Below are positions 24,366-33,163 of a stretch of 64,000 bases of DNA, in pieces. Both the position numbers and the translations under genes were made by a program. The DNA is from Actinomadura luzonensis (GTDB lineage: Bacteria; Actinomycetota; Actinomycetes; Streptosporangiales; Streptosporangiaceae), in the NCBI RefSeq assembly GCF_022664455.2, contig NZ_JAKRKC020000001.1, positions 2,609,001 through 2,673,000 of the forward strand. The letters are read 5' to 3'. Position 1 is the stretch's first letter; each line of letters begins with the position of its first letter. The notes beneath the pieces are model-generated. The model searched no databases. It was not told where the DNA came from and saw only the letters and a list, made by a program, of their open reading frames with translations.

Positions 24366-25618
24366 GTGTTCTGGCGATCGGACTCAGCCACCGCACCTCG
24401 CCGGTGGCTCTGCTTGAGCGCGTCTCCATCACCGGTGACGCCCTGGTCAAGCTGCTGCACGACGTGCAGGACGACCCGAGCGTCGCCGAGGCCATGGTGG
24501 TCTCGACCTGCAACCGGGTCGAGGTCTACGTCACCGTCGACCGCTTCCACGCCGCGGTCACCGCCGTGACCGGCCTGCTCGGCAGGCACTCGGGCATCCC
24601 GGTCGAGGAGCTCACGCCCCACCTGTACGTGCACTACGAGGAGCGCGCGGTCGAGCACCTGTTCTCCGTGGTGTGCGGCCTCGACTCCATGGTGGTCGGC
24701 GAGGGCCAGATCCTCGGCCAGGTCCGCCAGGCGCTCAAGCTCGGCCAGCGCCAGGGCACCGTCGGCGCCACCCTCAACGAGCTGGTCCAGCAGGCGCTGC
24801 GGGTCGGCAAGCGGGCGCACGCCGACACCGGCATCGACCACGCCGGGGCCTCCCTGGTCACGGCCGGGCTGTCGCTGGCCGGCGAGATCGCGGGCAAGCG
24901 GGCGCTGGTCGTCGGCGCGGGCTCGATGAGCTCGCTGGCCGCCGTCACGCTCCAGCGCGCCGGGGTCACCGACATCGTCGTGGCCAACCGCACGTACGAG
25001 CGGGGCGCCCGCCTCGCGGCGAACGTCGGCGGCCGGGCGGTCGAGTTCGCCGACATGCCCGCCGAGCTGGCCGCCGCCAACATCGTCATCACCTGCACGG
25101 GAGCGGGCCGGCACATCATCACGCCGGATATGCTGGACGGGCCCGCGTTCCTGCTGGACCTGGCGCTGCCGCACGACATCGACCCGGCCGTGCGCCGGCT
25201 GCCGGGGGTCCGGCTGGTCGACCTGGAATCCATCCAGGAGTCCGGCATCGGCTCGCGCGAGGTCGACGCGGTCGCGTCCGTGCGCGCCCTCGTCGTGGAG
25301 GAGCTTCGCGCCTACCTCGACGCCGAGCGGGCAGCCAAGGTCACCCCGACCGTGGTCGCGCTGCGCAGCAAGGCGGCGAGCGTGGTCGAGTCCGAGCTCG
25401 GCCGCCTCATGATGCGCATGCCCGACCTGGACGAGCGGGCCCGCGACGAGGTCGCCATGACCGTGCAGCGCGTCGTCGACAAGCTGCTCCACGAGCCCAC
25501 TGTGCGTGTCAAGCAGCTCGCCGCCTGCCCGGGGGGCGATCATTATGCGGAGGCGCTGCGTGAGCTGTTCAACCTGGACCCGAAGGTGCCCGAGGCCGTG
25601 AGAGAGGTGGAGTTGTGA
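24362..25618 (+). CDS. hemA: Glutamyl-tRNA reductase
   Basis: First committed step of C5-pathway tetrapyrrole synthesis: NADPH-dependent reduction of glutamyl-tRNA to glutamate-1-semialdehyde. In 418 residues: nucleophilic Cys50 in VVSTCNRVEVY, substrate-binding GLDSMVVGEGQILGQV, NADPH-binding VVGAGSMSSLAAVTL, and the C-terminal dimerisation helix. ATG at 24362 overlaps the rex stop and its own stop overlaps hemC, giving tight coupling. The partner enzyme HemL lies 4 kb further on. Confidence 0.97.
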   Translation: MSVLAIGLSHRTSPVALLERVSITGDALVKLLHDVQDDPSVAEAMVVSTCNRVEVYVTVDRFHAAVTAVTGLLGRHSGIPVEELTPHLYVHYEERAVEHLFSVVCGLDSMVVGEGQILGQVRQALKLGQRQGTVGATLNELVQQALRVGKRAHADTGIDHAGASLVTAGLSLAGEIAGKRALVVGAGSMSSLAAVTLQRAGVTDIVVANRTYERGARLAANVGGRAVEFADMPAELAAANIVITCTGAGRHIITPDMLDGPAFLLDLALPHDIDPAVRRLPGVRLVDLESIQESGIGSREVDAVASVRALVVEELRAYLDAERAAKVTPTVVALRSKAASVVESELGRLMMRMPDLDERARDEVAMTVQRVVDKLLHEPTVRVKQLAACPGGDHYAEALRELFNLDPKVPEAVREVEL

Positions 25619-26529
25619 CGTCCGGACCCCTGCGGCTGGGCACGCGCCGGAGCTCTCTGGCGACGACCCAGTCCCAGATGGTGGCCGACGGCTACACCGC
25701 CCGCACCGGGCGCGCGGTGGAGCTCGTCGGCGTCACCACGTTCGGCGACGTCACCAAGGCCCACCTCGCGCAGCTCGGCGGCACCGGCGTGTTCGTCAGC
25801 GCGCTGCGCGACAGGCTGCTCGACGGCGAGATCGACCTCGCCGTGCACTCGCTGAAAGACCTCCCCACCCGGCAGGACCCGCGCTTCACCCTGGCCGCGA
25901 TCCCGGCCCGCCACGACCACCGCGACGCGCTGGTGGCGTCCCGCAAGTTCGCCGACCTGCCGGCCGGCGCGCGCGTCGGCACCGGCTCGCCGCGCCGGGT
26001 GGCCATGCTGAGCGCGCTCCGCCCCGACCTCGAGTACGTCGCCATCCGCGGCAACGCCGACACGCGCATCGGCAAGGTCGCCTCCGGCGAGCTGGACGCC
26101 GTCGTGCTGGCCTCCGCCGGGCTGCACCGGCTCGGTCGCGACGCCGAGATCGCCCAGATCTTCGAGGTCGACGAGCTGCTGCCGGCCCCGGGCCAGGGCG
26201 CGCTCGCGGTCGAGTGCCGCGCCGACCGCGCCGACCTCGTCGCCTTCCTCGGCGTGCTCGACGACCCGCGCACCCGCTCCGCGGTGAGCGCCGAACGGGC
26301 GCTGCTGGCCGCGCTGGAGGCGGGCTGCGCCGCACCAGTGGGTGCTTTCGCGGCCGATGACGGGCACACTCTGAACTTGACCGCCACGGTCGTCGCGATC
26401 GACGGCCGCGAGGCGGTCCGCAAGTCCGCCGCCGGCTCTCCTTCGGAGGCTGTCGATCTGGGCCGCCTCCTCGCGGCCCAGATGATCGCCGAAGGGGCCG
26501 ACAGATTGATGGGGGAGCATTCCCATTGA
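25615..26529 (+). CDS. hemC: Hydroxymethylbilane synthase (porphobilinogen deaminase)
   Basis: Polymerises four porphobilinogens into hydroxymethylbilane. The 304 residues include LRLGTRRSSLATTQ (5-18), VHSLKDLPT (about 82-90) with the catalytic Asp region, RGNADTRIGK, and the dipyrromethane cofactor Cys at about 238 in LEAGCAAPVGA. GTG start overlaps the hemA stop (GTGA) and its stop overlaps the TTG start of hemD. Confidence 0.97.
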   Translation: MTSGPLRLGTRRSSLATTQSQMVADGYTARTGRAVELVGVTTFGDVTKAHLAQLGGTGVFVSALRDRLLDGEIDLAVHSLKDLPTRQDPRFTLAAIPARHDHRDALVASRKFADLPAGARVGTGSPRRVAMLSALRPDLEYVAIRGNADTRIGKVASGELDAVVLASAGLHRLGRDAEIAQIFEVDELLPAPGQGALAVECRADRADLVAFLGVLDDPRTRSAVSAERALLAALEAGCAAPVGAFAADDGHTLNLTATVVAIDGREAVRKSAAGSPSEAVDLGRLLAAQMIAEGADRLMGEHSH

Positions 26530-28085
26530 GCTCCGATAGTCCAACCTCCGGTTTCGTCGCGTTCGTCGGCGCGGGTCCCGGCGACCCCAACCTGCTCACG
26601 CTCCGCGCCGCCGAGCTGCTCGGCAAGGCCGACGCCGTGGTGCTCGGCGACGAGACGCACCGCGCGCTGCTGCGTCACGCCCGCGAGGGGGTGCAGGTCG
26701 TCGAGGGCGGCGACGCGCTGCCCGGGCTCGTCAAGCGCGCCAAGGACGGCGGGCTGGTGGTCCGCCTGTGCGCGGGCGACCCCATGCTGTTCTCCTCGAT
26801 CACCGAGGAGGTCGCGGCCTGCGCGGCGGCGGAGGTGGACTTCGAGGTCGTGCCCGGCGTGCCGCCCGCGACCGCCGTGCTCACCTACGCGGGCATCCCG
26901 CCGGCGACGGCCGTGCCCGAGTTCCGCGTGGTCGACGCCGCGCAGGAGCAGGACTGGTCCTCCCACGCCGCCTGCCCCGGCACGCTGGTCGTCTACAACG
27001 GCATCGCCGACGCCGTGGCCATCGGCAAGGCGCTGATCGCCGGCGGCAAGCCCGACACCACGCCCGTCGCGGTCAGCAGCGCCGGCACCACCACCGAGCA
27101 GTACACCGTCGTGTCCTCGCTCGGGCGGCTGCAGGCCGACCTCAAGCACGCCGGGTTCACCGAGCCGGCGCTGATCGTGGTCGGCGAGGCCGTGGGGCAG
27201 CGCGAGAAGCTGTCGTGGTTCGAGACCAAGCCGCTGTTCGGCTGGCGGGTGCTGGTGCCGCGCACCAAGGAGCAGTCGCGCAGCCTGTCGGAGCAGCTCG
27301 TCGCCTACGGCGCGGTGCCGGAGGAGGTGCCGACCATCTCGGTCGAGCCGCCGCGCACCCCGCAGCAGATGGACCGCGCGATCAAGGGCCTGGTCACCGG
27401 CCGCTACGAGTGGGTCGCCTTCACCAGCGCCAACGCCGTCAAGGCGGTGCGCGAGAAGTTCGAGGAGTACGGCCTCGACGCGCGCGCCTTCGCCGGGCTC
27501 AAGGTGGCCGCCGTGGGCGACGCCACCGCGCGGGCCCTGGTCGAGTTCGGCGTCAAGCCCGACCTGCTGCCCTCGGGCGAGCAGTCGTCCGAGGGGCTGG
27601 TGGCCGAGTGGCCGCCGTACGACTCGATGCTCGACCCGATCAACCGGGTGCTGCTGCCGAGGGCCGACATCTCCACCGACACGCTGGTGGCCGGGCTCAC
27701 CGAGCTGGGCTGGGAGTGCGACGACGTCACGGCGTACCGGACCGTGCGGGCCGCGCCGCCGCCCGCGCCCATCCGTGAGGCGATCAAGGGCGGCGGCTTC
27801 GACGCCGTGCTGTTCACCTCGTCCTCCACGGTGCGCAACCTCGTCGGCATCGCCGGCAAGCCCCACAACGTCACCGTGATCGCGGTCATCGGGCCGCAGA
27901 CGGCCAAGACCGCCGAGGAGTTCGGGCTCCGGGTGGACGTCATGGCCGACAAGCCGTCCGCCTCCGCGCTCGCCGCCGCCGTGGCCGAGTACGGAGCCAA
28001 GCAGCGCCAGGCGGCGCTGGCCGCCGGCGACACGCCGCGCCGGCCCTCGCAGAACCGCCGCGGCGCCAGAAGGAGAGCCAGATGA
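26526..28085 (+). CDS. hemD: Uroporphyrinogen-III synthase fused to SUMT-like methyltransferase domain
   Basis: A 519-residue fusion. Residues about 10-240 form a tetrapyrrole-methylase fold ([47 protein letters not shown]); residues about 240-490 are uroporphyrinogen-III synthase ([32 protein letters not shown]-like [10 protein letters not shown]), which closes the ring of the heme precursor. The methylase half lacks the canonical GGDPFVFGRG of true CobA, as in mycobacterial HemD, so methyl transfer is doubtful. TTG start overlaps hemC. The last 25 residues are a basic Arg/Gln-rich tail. Confidence 0.92.
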   Translation: MSSDSPTSGFVAFVGAGPGDPNLLTLRAAELLGKADAVVLGDETHRALLRHAREGVQVVEGGDALPGLVKRAKDGGLVVRLCAGDPMLFSSITEEVAACAAAEVDFEVVPGVPPATAVLTYAGIPPATAVPEFRVVDAAQEQDWSSHAACPGTLVVYNGIADAVAIGKALIAGGKPDTTPVAVSSAGTTTEQYTVVSSLGRLQADLKHAGFTEPALIVVGEAVGQREKLSWFETKPLFGWRVLVPRTKEQSRSLSEQLVAYGAVPEEVPTISVEPPRTPQQMDRAIKGLVTGRYEWVAFTSANAVKAVREKFEEYGLDARAFAGLKVAAVGDATARALVEFGVKPDLLPSGEQSSEGLVAEWPPYDSMLDPINRVLLPRADISTDTLVAGLTELGWECDDVTAYRTVRAAPPPAPIREAIKGGGFDAVLFTSSSTVRNLVGIAGKPHNVTVIAVIGPQTAKTAEEFGLRVDVMADKPSASALAAAVAEYGAKQRQAALAAGDTPRRPSQNRRGARRRAR

Positions 28086-29065
28086 GCGCGCAGTACCCCG
28101 TCGCCCGCCCCCGCAGGCTCCGCCGCGACCCCGCCCTGCGGCGGATGGTCGCGGGCACCCGGCTGCACCCGGCCGAGCTGATCCTGCCGCTGTTCGTCAA
28201 GGAGGGCATCGACGCGCCGCAGCCGGTCGCCTCGATGCCGGGCGTGTTCCAGCACACCCGCGACTCCCTCCGCAAGGCGGCCCACGAGGCGGCCGAGGCG
28301 GGCGTGGGCGGGCTGATCCTGTTCGGCATCCCGGCGGTCAAGGACGCGCGCGGCTCGGCCGCCGACGACCCCGACGGCGTGCTGCAGCAGGCGCTGCGCG
28401 ACGTGACCGCCGAGGTCGGCGACGCGCTCGTGGTGATGGCCGACACCTGCCTCGACGAGTTCACCGACCACGGGCACTGCGGCATCCTCACGCCGTCCGG
28501 CGACGTGGACAACGACGCCACTCTGGAGCGCTACGCCGCGATCGCGGTGGCCCAGGCCGAGGCCGGCTCCCAGATGATCGCGCCGAGCGGCATGATGGAC
28601 GGCCAGGTGGGCGCCATCCGCGCCGCCCTCGACGGCGCAGGCCACGCGAACGTCCCGATCCTCGCCTACTCCGCCAAGTACGCCTCCGCCTTCTTCGGCC
28701 CCTTCCGCGACGCCGCCGAGTGCGCGCCGCAGTTCGGCGACCGCAGCACCCACCAGCAGGACCCGGCCGGGCCGCTGGAGGAGGCGCTGCGCGAGGTGCG
28801 GCTCGACCTGGCCGAGGGCGCGGACGCCGTCATGGTCAAGCCCGCCCTGGCCTACCTCGACATCATCGCCGCCTTCCGCCGCGAGGTGAACGTGCCGGTC
28901 GCCGCCTACCAGGTGAGCGGCGAGTACGCGATGATCGAGGCGGCCGCGGCCAACGGCTGGGTGGACCGCGAGCGGACGATCATGGAGTCGCTGGTCGCGA
29001 TCAAGCGGGCCGGCGCCGACCTGATCCTGACCTACTGGGCCACCGAGGTGGCGCGGGCGCTCTAA
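28082..29065 (+). CDS. hemB: Delta-aminolevulinic acid dehydratase (porphobilinogen synthase)
   Basis: Condenses two 5-aminolevulinates into porphobilinogen. In 327 residues: N-terminal arm [13 protein letters not shown], metal-site segment [14 protein letters not shown] (about 121-134), first Schiff-base Lys in [15 protein letters not shown] and second in [11 protein letters not shown]. The metal segment keeps two of the three zinc cysteines, with Asp in the middle position, a mixed type known in actinobacteria. The ATG overlaps the hemD stop. End of the rex-hemACDB operon. Confidence 0.97.
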   Translation: MSAQYPVARPRRLRRDPALRRMVAGTRLHPAELILPLFVKEGIDAPQPVASMPGVFQHTRDSLRKAAHEAAEAGVGGLILFGIPAVKDARGSAADDPDGVLQQALRDVTAEVGDALVVMADTCLDEFTDHGHCGILTPSGDVDNDATLERYAAIAVAQAEAGSQMIAPSGMMDGQVGAIRAALDGAGHANVPILAYSAKYASAFFGPFRDAAECAPQFGDRSTHQQDPAGPLEEALREVRLDLAEGADAVMVKPALAYLDIIAAFRREVNVPVAAYQVSGEYAMIEAAAANGWVDRERTIMESLVAIKRAGADLILTYWATEVARAL

Positions 29066-29128
29066 CCAAGGGGTTTCCCGTCAACTCGTGTGGCCTGTGC
29101 GTTAGAGTGCGATGAGAAGTGCTGGTGT

Positions 29129-29181
29129 GTCCCGCGTGAGCGAACGCCTGCCCGGAGCCGGGACCTCCTGAGGCGCGGGAC
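29129..29181 (+). promoter_or_regulatory. Structured 5' leader before the prim-pol-like gene
   Basis: GTCCCGCG (29129-29136) pairs with CGCGGGAC (29174-29181), and inside them CCCGG (29151-29155) pairs with CCGGG (29158-29162) plus CGCCT with AGGCG. The nested fold ends 16 bp before the ATG at 29198, so it could act on translation of that gene, or partly terminate the hem transcript. Confidence 0.35.
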
Positions 29182-29197
29182 TCGACGGGAGACACCA

Positions 29198-29839
29198 ATG
29201 GTGGGGGTACCTCTGGCTCGGCGTACCAAAAAGCGGGCCCAGAAGCAGGCACGGCCGACGCGCATCGCGGCGGTCCTCGACTACGCGGCCCTGGGCTGGC
29301 CGGTGGTGCCGGGCGCGTATCCGCTGGCCACGGGGCCGCGGGCGTGTTCCTGCGACCGGCTCGGCTGTCCCGACCCGGGCGCCCATCCGCTCTCGCCGGC
29401 CTGGCCGCTGCTGGCCACGACCGACTCCGCGCAGCTCTCGCGCTGGTGGCAGGCCGACCCCGAGGCCGGGGTGATCCTGCCCACCGGGCGCGTCTTCGAC
29501 GTCTTCGACGTACCGCTCACCACCGGCCTGTCGGCCCTGACGAGGATCGACGAGGCGGGAGCCCACTCCGGCCCGGTCGCCGCGCAAGGCGACCGGGTCT
29601 TGTTCTACGTGGCCACCCGAGGCAACCCCGAGGACGAGGACGAGTGGTGGTCCTGCCACCTCGACTGCGACCCGGCCACCATCGACGACACCCCGGGGCT
29701 GCGCTGGCACTGCCGCGACAGCTACGTGCTCGCGCCGCCGTCGCTGCTGCCCGGGGGCCGGCCGGTCACCTGGCTGCGCCCGCCGGACGGCCGTCCCCTG
29801 CCCGACCCGCTGCGCGTCCTGGAGTGGCTGGCCGACTGA
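29198..29839 (+). CDS. Stand-alone bifunctional primase/polymerase-like protein
   Basis: A 213-residue actinobacterial protein of the type named for the prim-pol (archaeo-eukaryotic primase) N-terminal domain. It begins with a basic stretch (LARRTKKRAQKQARPTR), then ALGWPVVPGAYPLATG, a Cys/His cluster CSCDRLGCPDPGAH that could hold zinc, the Asp-containing strand TGRVFDVFDVPLTTG, and HCRDSYVLAPPSLLPGG near the C-terminus. No helicase part is attached, and plasmid or phage genes are absent nearby. ATG at 29198 has GGGAG seven bases upstream. It sits between hemB and hemL. Real polymerase activity is unproven; a nucleotide-binding regulator is an alternative. Confidence 0.75.
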   Translation: MVGVPLARRTKKRAQKQARPTRIAAVLDYAALGWPVVPGAYPLATGPRACSCDRLGCPDPGAHPLSPAWPLLATTDSAQLSRWWQADPEAGVILPTGRVFDVFDVPLTTGLSALTRIDEAGAHSGPVAAQGDRVLFYVATRGNPEDEDEWWSCHLDCDPATIDDTPGLRWHCRDSYVLAPPSLLPGGRPVTWLRPPDGRPLPDPLRVLEWLAD

Positions 29840-29884
29840 CGGGCCTGCCACGGGACGGCGGCCCGCCCCGACTAACCTGGTCGG

Positions 29885-31186
29885 GTGAGCCGCATACAGA
29901 ACTCCGAGGACCTCTTCGCCCGCGCCCGCCGGATCGTGCCGGGAGGCGTCAACTCCCCGGTGCGCGCGTTCGGCGCGGTCGGCGGCACCCCGCGCTTCAT
30001 GGCGGCCGGCCAGGGCCCCTACCTGACGGACGTCGACGGCAACCGCTACGTGGACCTGGTGTGCTCCTGGGGCCCGATGATCCTCGGCCACCGCCACCCC
30101 GCGGTCGTCGAGGCGGTCGCGGACGCGGCCGCCCACGGCTTCTCCTACGGCACCGCCACCCAGGGCGAGGTCGAGCTGGCCGAGGAGATCGTCTCCCGGG
30201 TGGCGCCGGTCGACAAGGTGCGCCTGGTCAGCTCCGGCACCGAGGCGACGATGAGCGCGGTGCGCCTCGCGCGCGGCTTCACCGGCCGGTCCAAGGTGAT
30301 CAAGTTCGCCGGGTGCTACCACGGGCACGTCGACGCGCTGCTGGCCGCGGCGGGCTCGGGCGTGGTGACGTTCGGGCTGCCCGACACGCCGGGCGTCACC
30401 GGGGCGTCGGCGGCCGACACGATCGTGCTGCCCTACAACGACGTCGCGGCCGTCGAGGAGGCGTTCGCGCAGGCCGAGATCGCCTGCGTGATCACCGAGG
30501 CGTGCCCCGCCAACATGGGCGTGGTGCCGCCGCGCGACGGCTTCAACCGGCGGCTGCGCGAGCTGTGCACGGCCCACGGGGCGCTGCTGATCATGGACGA
30601 GGTGCTGACCGGCTTCCGCGTCTCGGCGGCCGGCTGGCACGGCCTGGACCCGGTCCAGGCCGACCTGATGACGTTCGGCAAGGTGATGGGCGGCGGGCTG
30701 CCGGCGGCGGCGTTCGGCGGCCGGGCCGACGTGATGGCCTACCTCGCGCCGGAGGGCCCGGTCTACCAGGCGGGCACGCTGTCGGGCAACCCGCTCGCCT
30801 GCGCGGCCGGGCTGGCGACGCTGCGGGCGCTGGACGCGGAGGCGTACGCGAAGGTGGACGCCGCCGCGCTGGCGGTCGGCGACGCGGCCGCGGAGGCGCT
30901 GGCCAAGGCCGGGGTGCCGCACCGGCTGCAGCGCGCGGGCAGCCTGTTCTCGATCTTCTTCACCGACGCGGAGGTGACGAACTTCGCCGAGGCCAAGACC
31001 CAGGACACCGCGGCGTTCACCGCGTTCTTCCACGCGATGCTGGACCAGGGCGTCTACCTGCCGCCGTCGGCGTACGAGGCGTGGTTCCTGTCCGCCTCCC
31101 ACGACGACGAGGCGCTCAGCCGCGTCGCGGAAGCGCTGCCCGCCGCGGCCGAAGCCGCCGCAGGGGCCGCCGCAGCGGCGAGATAG
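29885..31186 (+). CDS. hemL: Glutamate-1-semialdehyde 2,1-aminomutase
   Basis: PLP enzyme producing 5-aminolevulinate from the HemA product. Seen in 433 residues: [17 protein letters not shown] (about 18-34), [16 protein letters not shown], the PLP-anchoring DEVLTGFR, the Schiff-base Lys in [18 protein letters not shown] (about 263), and [13 protein letters not shown] start at 29885. The C-terminal 20 residues are an Ala/Glu run ([18 protein letters not shown]); this part overlaps the 3' end of the convergent EamA gene by 71 bp. Confidence 0.97.
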   Translation: MSRIQNSEDLFARARRIVPGGVNSPVRAFGAVGGTPRFMAAGQGPYLTDVDGNRYVDLVCSWGPMILGHRHPAVVEAVADAAAHGFSYGTATQGEVELAEEIVSRVAPVDKVRLVSSGTEATMSAVRLARGFTGRSKVIKFAGCYHGHVDALLAAAGSGVVTFGLPDTPGVTGASAADTIVLPYNDVAAVEEAFAQAEIACVITEACPANMGVVPPRDGFNRRLRELCTAHGALLIMDEVLTGFRVSAAGWHGLDPVQADLMTFGKVMGGGLPAAAFGGRADVMAYLAPEGPVYQAGTLSGNPLACAAGLATLRALDAEAYAKVDAAALAVGDAAAEALAKAGVPHRLQRAGSLFSIFFTDAEVTNFAEAKTQDTAAFTAFFHAMLDQGVYLPPSAYEAWFLSASHDDEALSRVAEALPAAAEAAAGAAAAAR

Positions 31187-32015
31187 CGGTGCCGGCGTAG
31201 AGCACGCCGCAGACGATGAGGGCCGCCGCCGCCAGCTTGAGCGGGGTGAGCGGCTCTCCCGTCACCAGGGCGGCCGACGACATGCCGAAGACCGGCACGA
31301 GCAGCGTGTACGGCGCCACGGTCGAGGCGTCGTAGCGCCGCAGCAGCCAGCCCCACACGCCGAACCCGCCGAGCGTCGAGACGAAGGCGACGTACAGCAG
31401 GGACAGCCATCCCTCGGCGGGGGCGGCGAGGTCGGGCACGCCCTCCAGCCACAACGACAGCAGCAGGAGCGGCGGCGCCGACAGGGCGCTGACCCAGACC
31501 ATGAAACGCAGCGAGTCGGGCGGCGCGGCCCGGCGCTGCGCGACGTTGCCGAGCCCCCAGCAGGCCGCGGCGGCCACGCAGAGGACGAAGGCGAGGATCG
31601 GCCCCGAGACGCCGAAGTCGTAGGCGACCAGGGCCAGGCCGCCGAACGCGACGGCCAGCCCGAGGACGCGACGGGCGGTGAGCCGCTCCCCGAGCAGCGT
31701 CACCGCGAACACCACGGTGAACAACGCCTGCATCTGCAGGACGAGCGAGGTCAGCCCGGCGGGCATGCCGGCCCGCATGCCGACGAGCAGCAGGCCGAAC
31801 TGTCCCACGCCGATCGTGGCCGCCACCCCTGCGACCCAGCGCCACGGGACCTGGGGCCGTCCCGCCAGCAACAGGGCGGGGAACGCGGCCATGGCGAACC
31901 TGAGGCCCGCGTAGAGCAGCGGCGGGAAGTGCCGCAGCCCTACCTGCATGACCACGAAGTTGACGCCCCAGACGGCCGCGAGGCCGACGGCGAGGGCGAG
32001 GTGGCGGGGGCGCAC
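31116..32015 (-). CDS. EamA/DMT family transporter
   Basis: A 299-residue drug/metabolite transporter superfamily protein with ten predicted helices as two EamA repeats (about 5-135 and 145-280); the first opens [23 protein letters not shown] at 32015 directly follows the stop of a 36-residue ORF (TGAGTG). A divergent LysR gene 185 bp from this start suggests local regulation. The last 25 residues are basic ([20 protein letters not shown]) and are encoded opposite the hemL 3' end. The substrate, often an amino acid or metabolite, is unknown. Confidence 0.9.
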   Translation of the reverse strand: MRPRHLALAVGLAAVWGVNFVVMQVGLRHFPPLLYAGLRFAMAAFPALLLAGRPQVPWRWVAGVAATIGVGQFGLLLVGMRAGMPAGLTSLVLQMQALFTVVFAVTLLGERLTARRVLGLAVAFGGLALVAYDFGVSGPILAFVLCVAAAACWGLGNVAQRRAAPPDSLRFMVWVSALSAPPLLLLSLWLEGVPDLAAPAEGWLSLLYVAFVSTLGGFGVWGWLLRRYDASTVAPYTLLVPVFGMSSAALVTGEPLTPLKLAAAALIVCGVLYAGTAISPLRRPLRRLRPRRAALPRRG

Positions 32016-32126
32016 TCAGCGGGTGGGCTTCTGGTAGCGGATGCGCTGCTCGCGAGCCTGCTCGGCGAGCTCCTTGAGGTACGAGGGACCGGCGGGCTGC
32101 TGCTTCTTCGACTTGATGATTCGCAT
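32016..32126 (-). CDS. 36-residue basic small protein, coupled to EamA gene
   Basis: Minus-strand ATG at 32126 opens a 37-codon frame: MRIIKSKKQQPAGPSYLKEL, AEQAREQRIRYQKPTR, TGA. Nearly all codons end in G or C like the real genes around it, supporting coding. It is soluble, Lys/Arg/Gln-rich and probably helical, with no membrane segment. Its stop TGA touches the GTG of the transporter gene with no gap, so the two are almost surely translationally coupled. The family is not one I recognise. Confidence 0.65.
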   Translation of the reverse strand: MRIIKSKKQQPAGPSYLKELAEQAREQRIRYQKPTR

Positions 32127-32176
32127 GCATCTATTTTCGCCTGCTACACATTCGACCACAAGCGAGACTTTCTACG

Positions 32177-32189
32177 CTAAACCCTTTAG
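32177..32189. promoter_or_regulatory. Palindromic site in LysR/EamA divergent region
   Basis: CTAAA-CCC-TTTAG is a perfect 5-bp-arm inverted repeat 10 bp before the LysR start and about 50 bp from the divergent small ORF start. Position and symmetry fit a LysR-type binding site. Confidence 0.45.
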
Positions 32190-32199
32190 TCTGGCTTAC

Positions 32200-33117
32200 A
32201 TGTTGGACTTGAACCGGCTCAAGGCCCTTCACGCTGTGCACGTCTACGGTTCGGTCGGCGCGGCCGCCGACGCGCTCATGGTCACCCCGTCGGCGGTGTC
32301 CCAGCAGATCGCCAAGCTGGAGCGGGAGACCGGCGCCCGGCTCGTCGAGCGCAACGGCCGCGGCGTGCGGCTCACCGACGCGGCCGGCCTGCTCGCCGAG
32401 CACGCCGAGCGCATCCTCGCCCTGGTCGAGACCGCCGAGGCCGACTTCGAGGCGCTGCGCGGCGCGGTCGTCGGCCGGCTCAACATCGCGGCCTTCCCCA
32501 CCGCCGCCCGCGGTCTCATGCCGCACGCCCTGGTCGCCCTCCGTGACCGCCACCCCGACCTGTGGATCCAGCTGACCGAGCGCGAGCCCGAGCGGGTGGT
32601 GCGCGACGTGGCCAGGGGCGAGCTGGACCTCGGCGTCATCCAGGACTGGATGAACCGGCCCATGGCGCTGCCCGACGGCCTGTCCAGGGCCACCCTGCTC
32701 GACGACATCGCGGACGTGGCCCTGCCCGCCGCTCACCCGCTGGCCGGCTCGCGGGAGATCGAGCTGGCCGCCCTGCCCGGCGAGCGGTGGGTCAGCGGCT
32801 CGCCCGGCACCGTGTGCCACGACTGGCTGGTGTTCACCCTGCGCAGCGCCTCGCTGGAGCCGGAGATCGCCTGCATGGCCGACGAGTACCCGACCCAGCT
32901 CGCGCTGGTCGCGGCCGGGCTGGGCTGCGCGATCGTGCCGCGCCTCGGCCGCCACGTGCCCCCGGGCGTCGCCATGGTGCCGATCAGGCCGCGCCAGTCG
33001 CGCCGCATCTACGCCGTCTGGCGCGCCGACGCCGCCCGCCGTCCCGCGATCCGGGCCCTCGTGGACGCCCTCATGGAGGCCAGCAAGGAGCAGGAGAACG
33101 CCTGGGCCGTCCAGTAG
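32200..33117 (+). CDS. LysR family transcriptional regulator
   Basis: A 305-residue LTTR. The N-terminal HTH is typical: LNRLKALHAVHVYGSVGAAA, then VTPSAVSQQIAKLERETGARL (about 4-50), with effector domain residues 90-300 (RLNIAAFPTAARGLMPHAL). ATG at 32200 is chosen to match the family; the open frame extends into the divergent promoter. It probably controls the divergent small ORF-transporter pair, perhaps in response to the transported compound. A strong hairpin ends the gene. Confidence 0.94.
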   Translation: MLDLNRLKALHAVHVYGSVGAAADALMVTPSAVSQQIAKLERETGARLVERNGRGVRLTDAAGLLAEHAERILALVETAEADFEALRGAVVGRLNIAAFPTAARGLMPHALVALRDRHPDLWIQLTEREPERVVRDVARGELDLGVIQDWMNRPMALPDGLSRATLLDDIADVALPAAHPLAGSREIELAALPGERWVSGSPGTVCHDWLVFTLRSASLEPEIACMADEYPTQLALVAAGLGCAIVPRLGRHVPPGVAMVPIRPRQSRRIYAVWRADAARRPAIRALVDALMEASKEQENAWAVQ

Positions 33118-33136
33118 CCGGGCCTTCGGCCGGCGG

Positions 33137-33160
33137 CCCGGCTCCCGGCCAGGAGCCGGG
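33137..33160. terminator. Bidirectional terminator between LysR and EamA genes
   Basis: CCCGGCTCC and GGAGCCGGG form a perfect 9-bp stem with loop CGGCCA, filling the 46-bp gap between the convergent genes. Confidence 0.75.
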
Positions 33161-33163
33161 CTC

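Noticed and set aside
25692..27866. 724-codon minus-strand open frame across hemC/hemD
   Set aside because: Same type of antisense shadow; repetitive Arg/Gly/Ala composition.
29198..29839. Prim-pol-like gene taken as sign of a prophage or plasmid
   Set aside because: No integrase, att-like repeats or phage genes nearby, and base use matches the heme genes.
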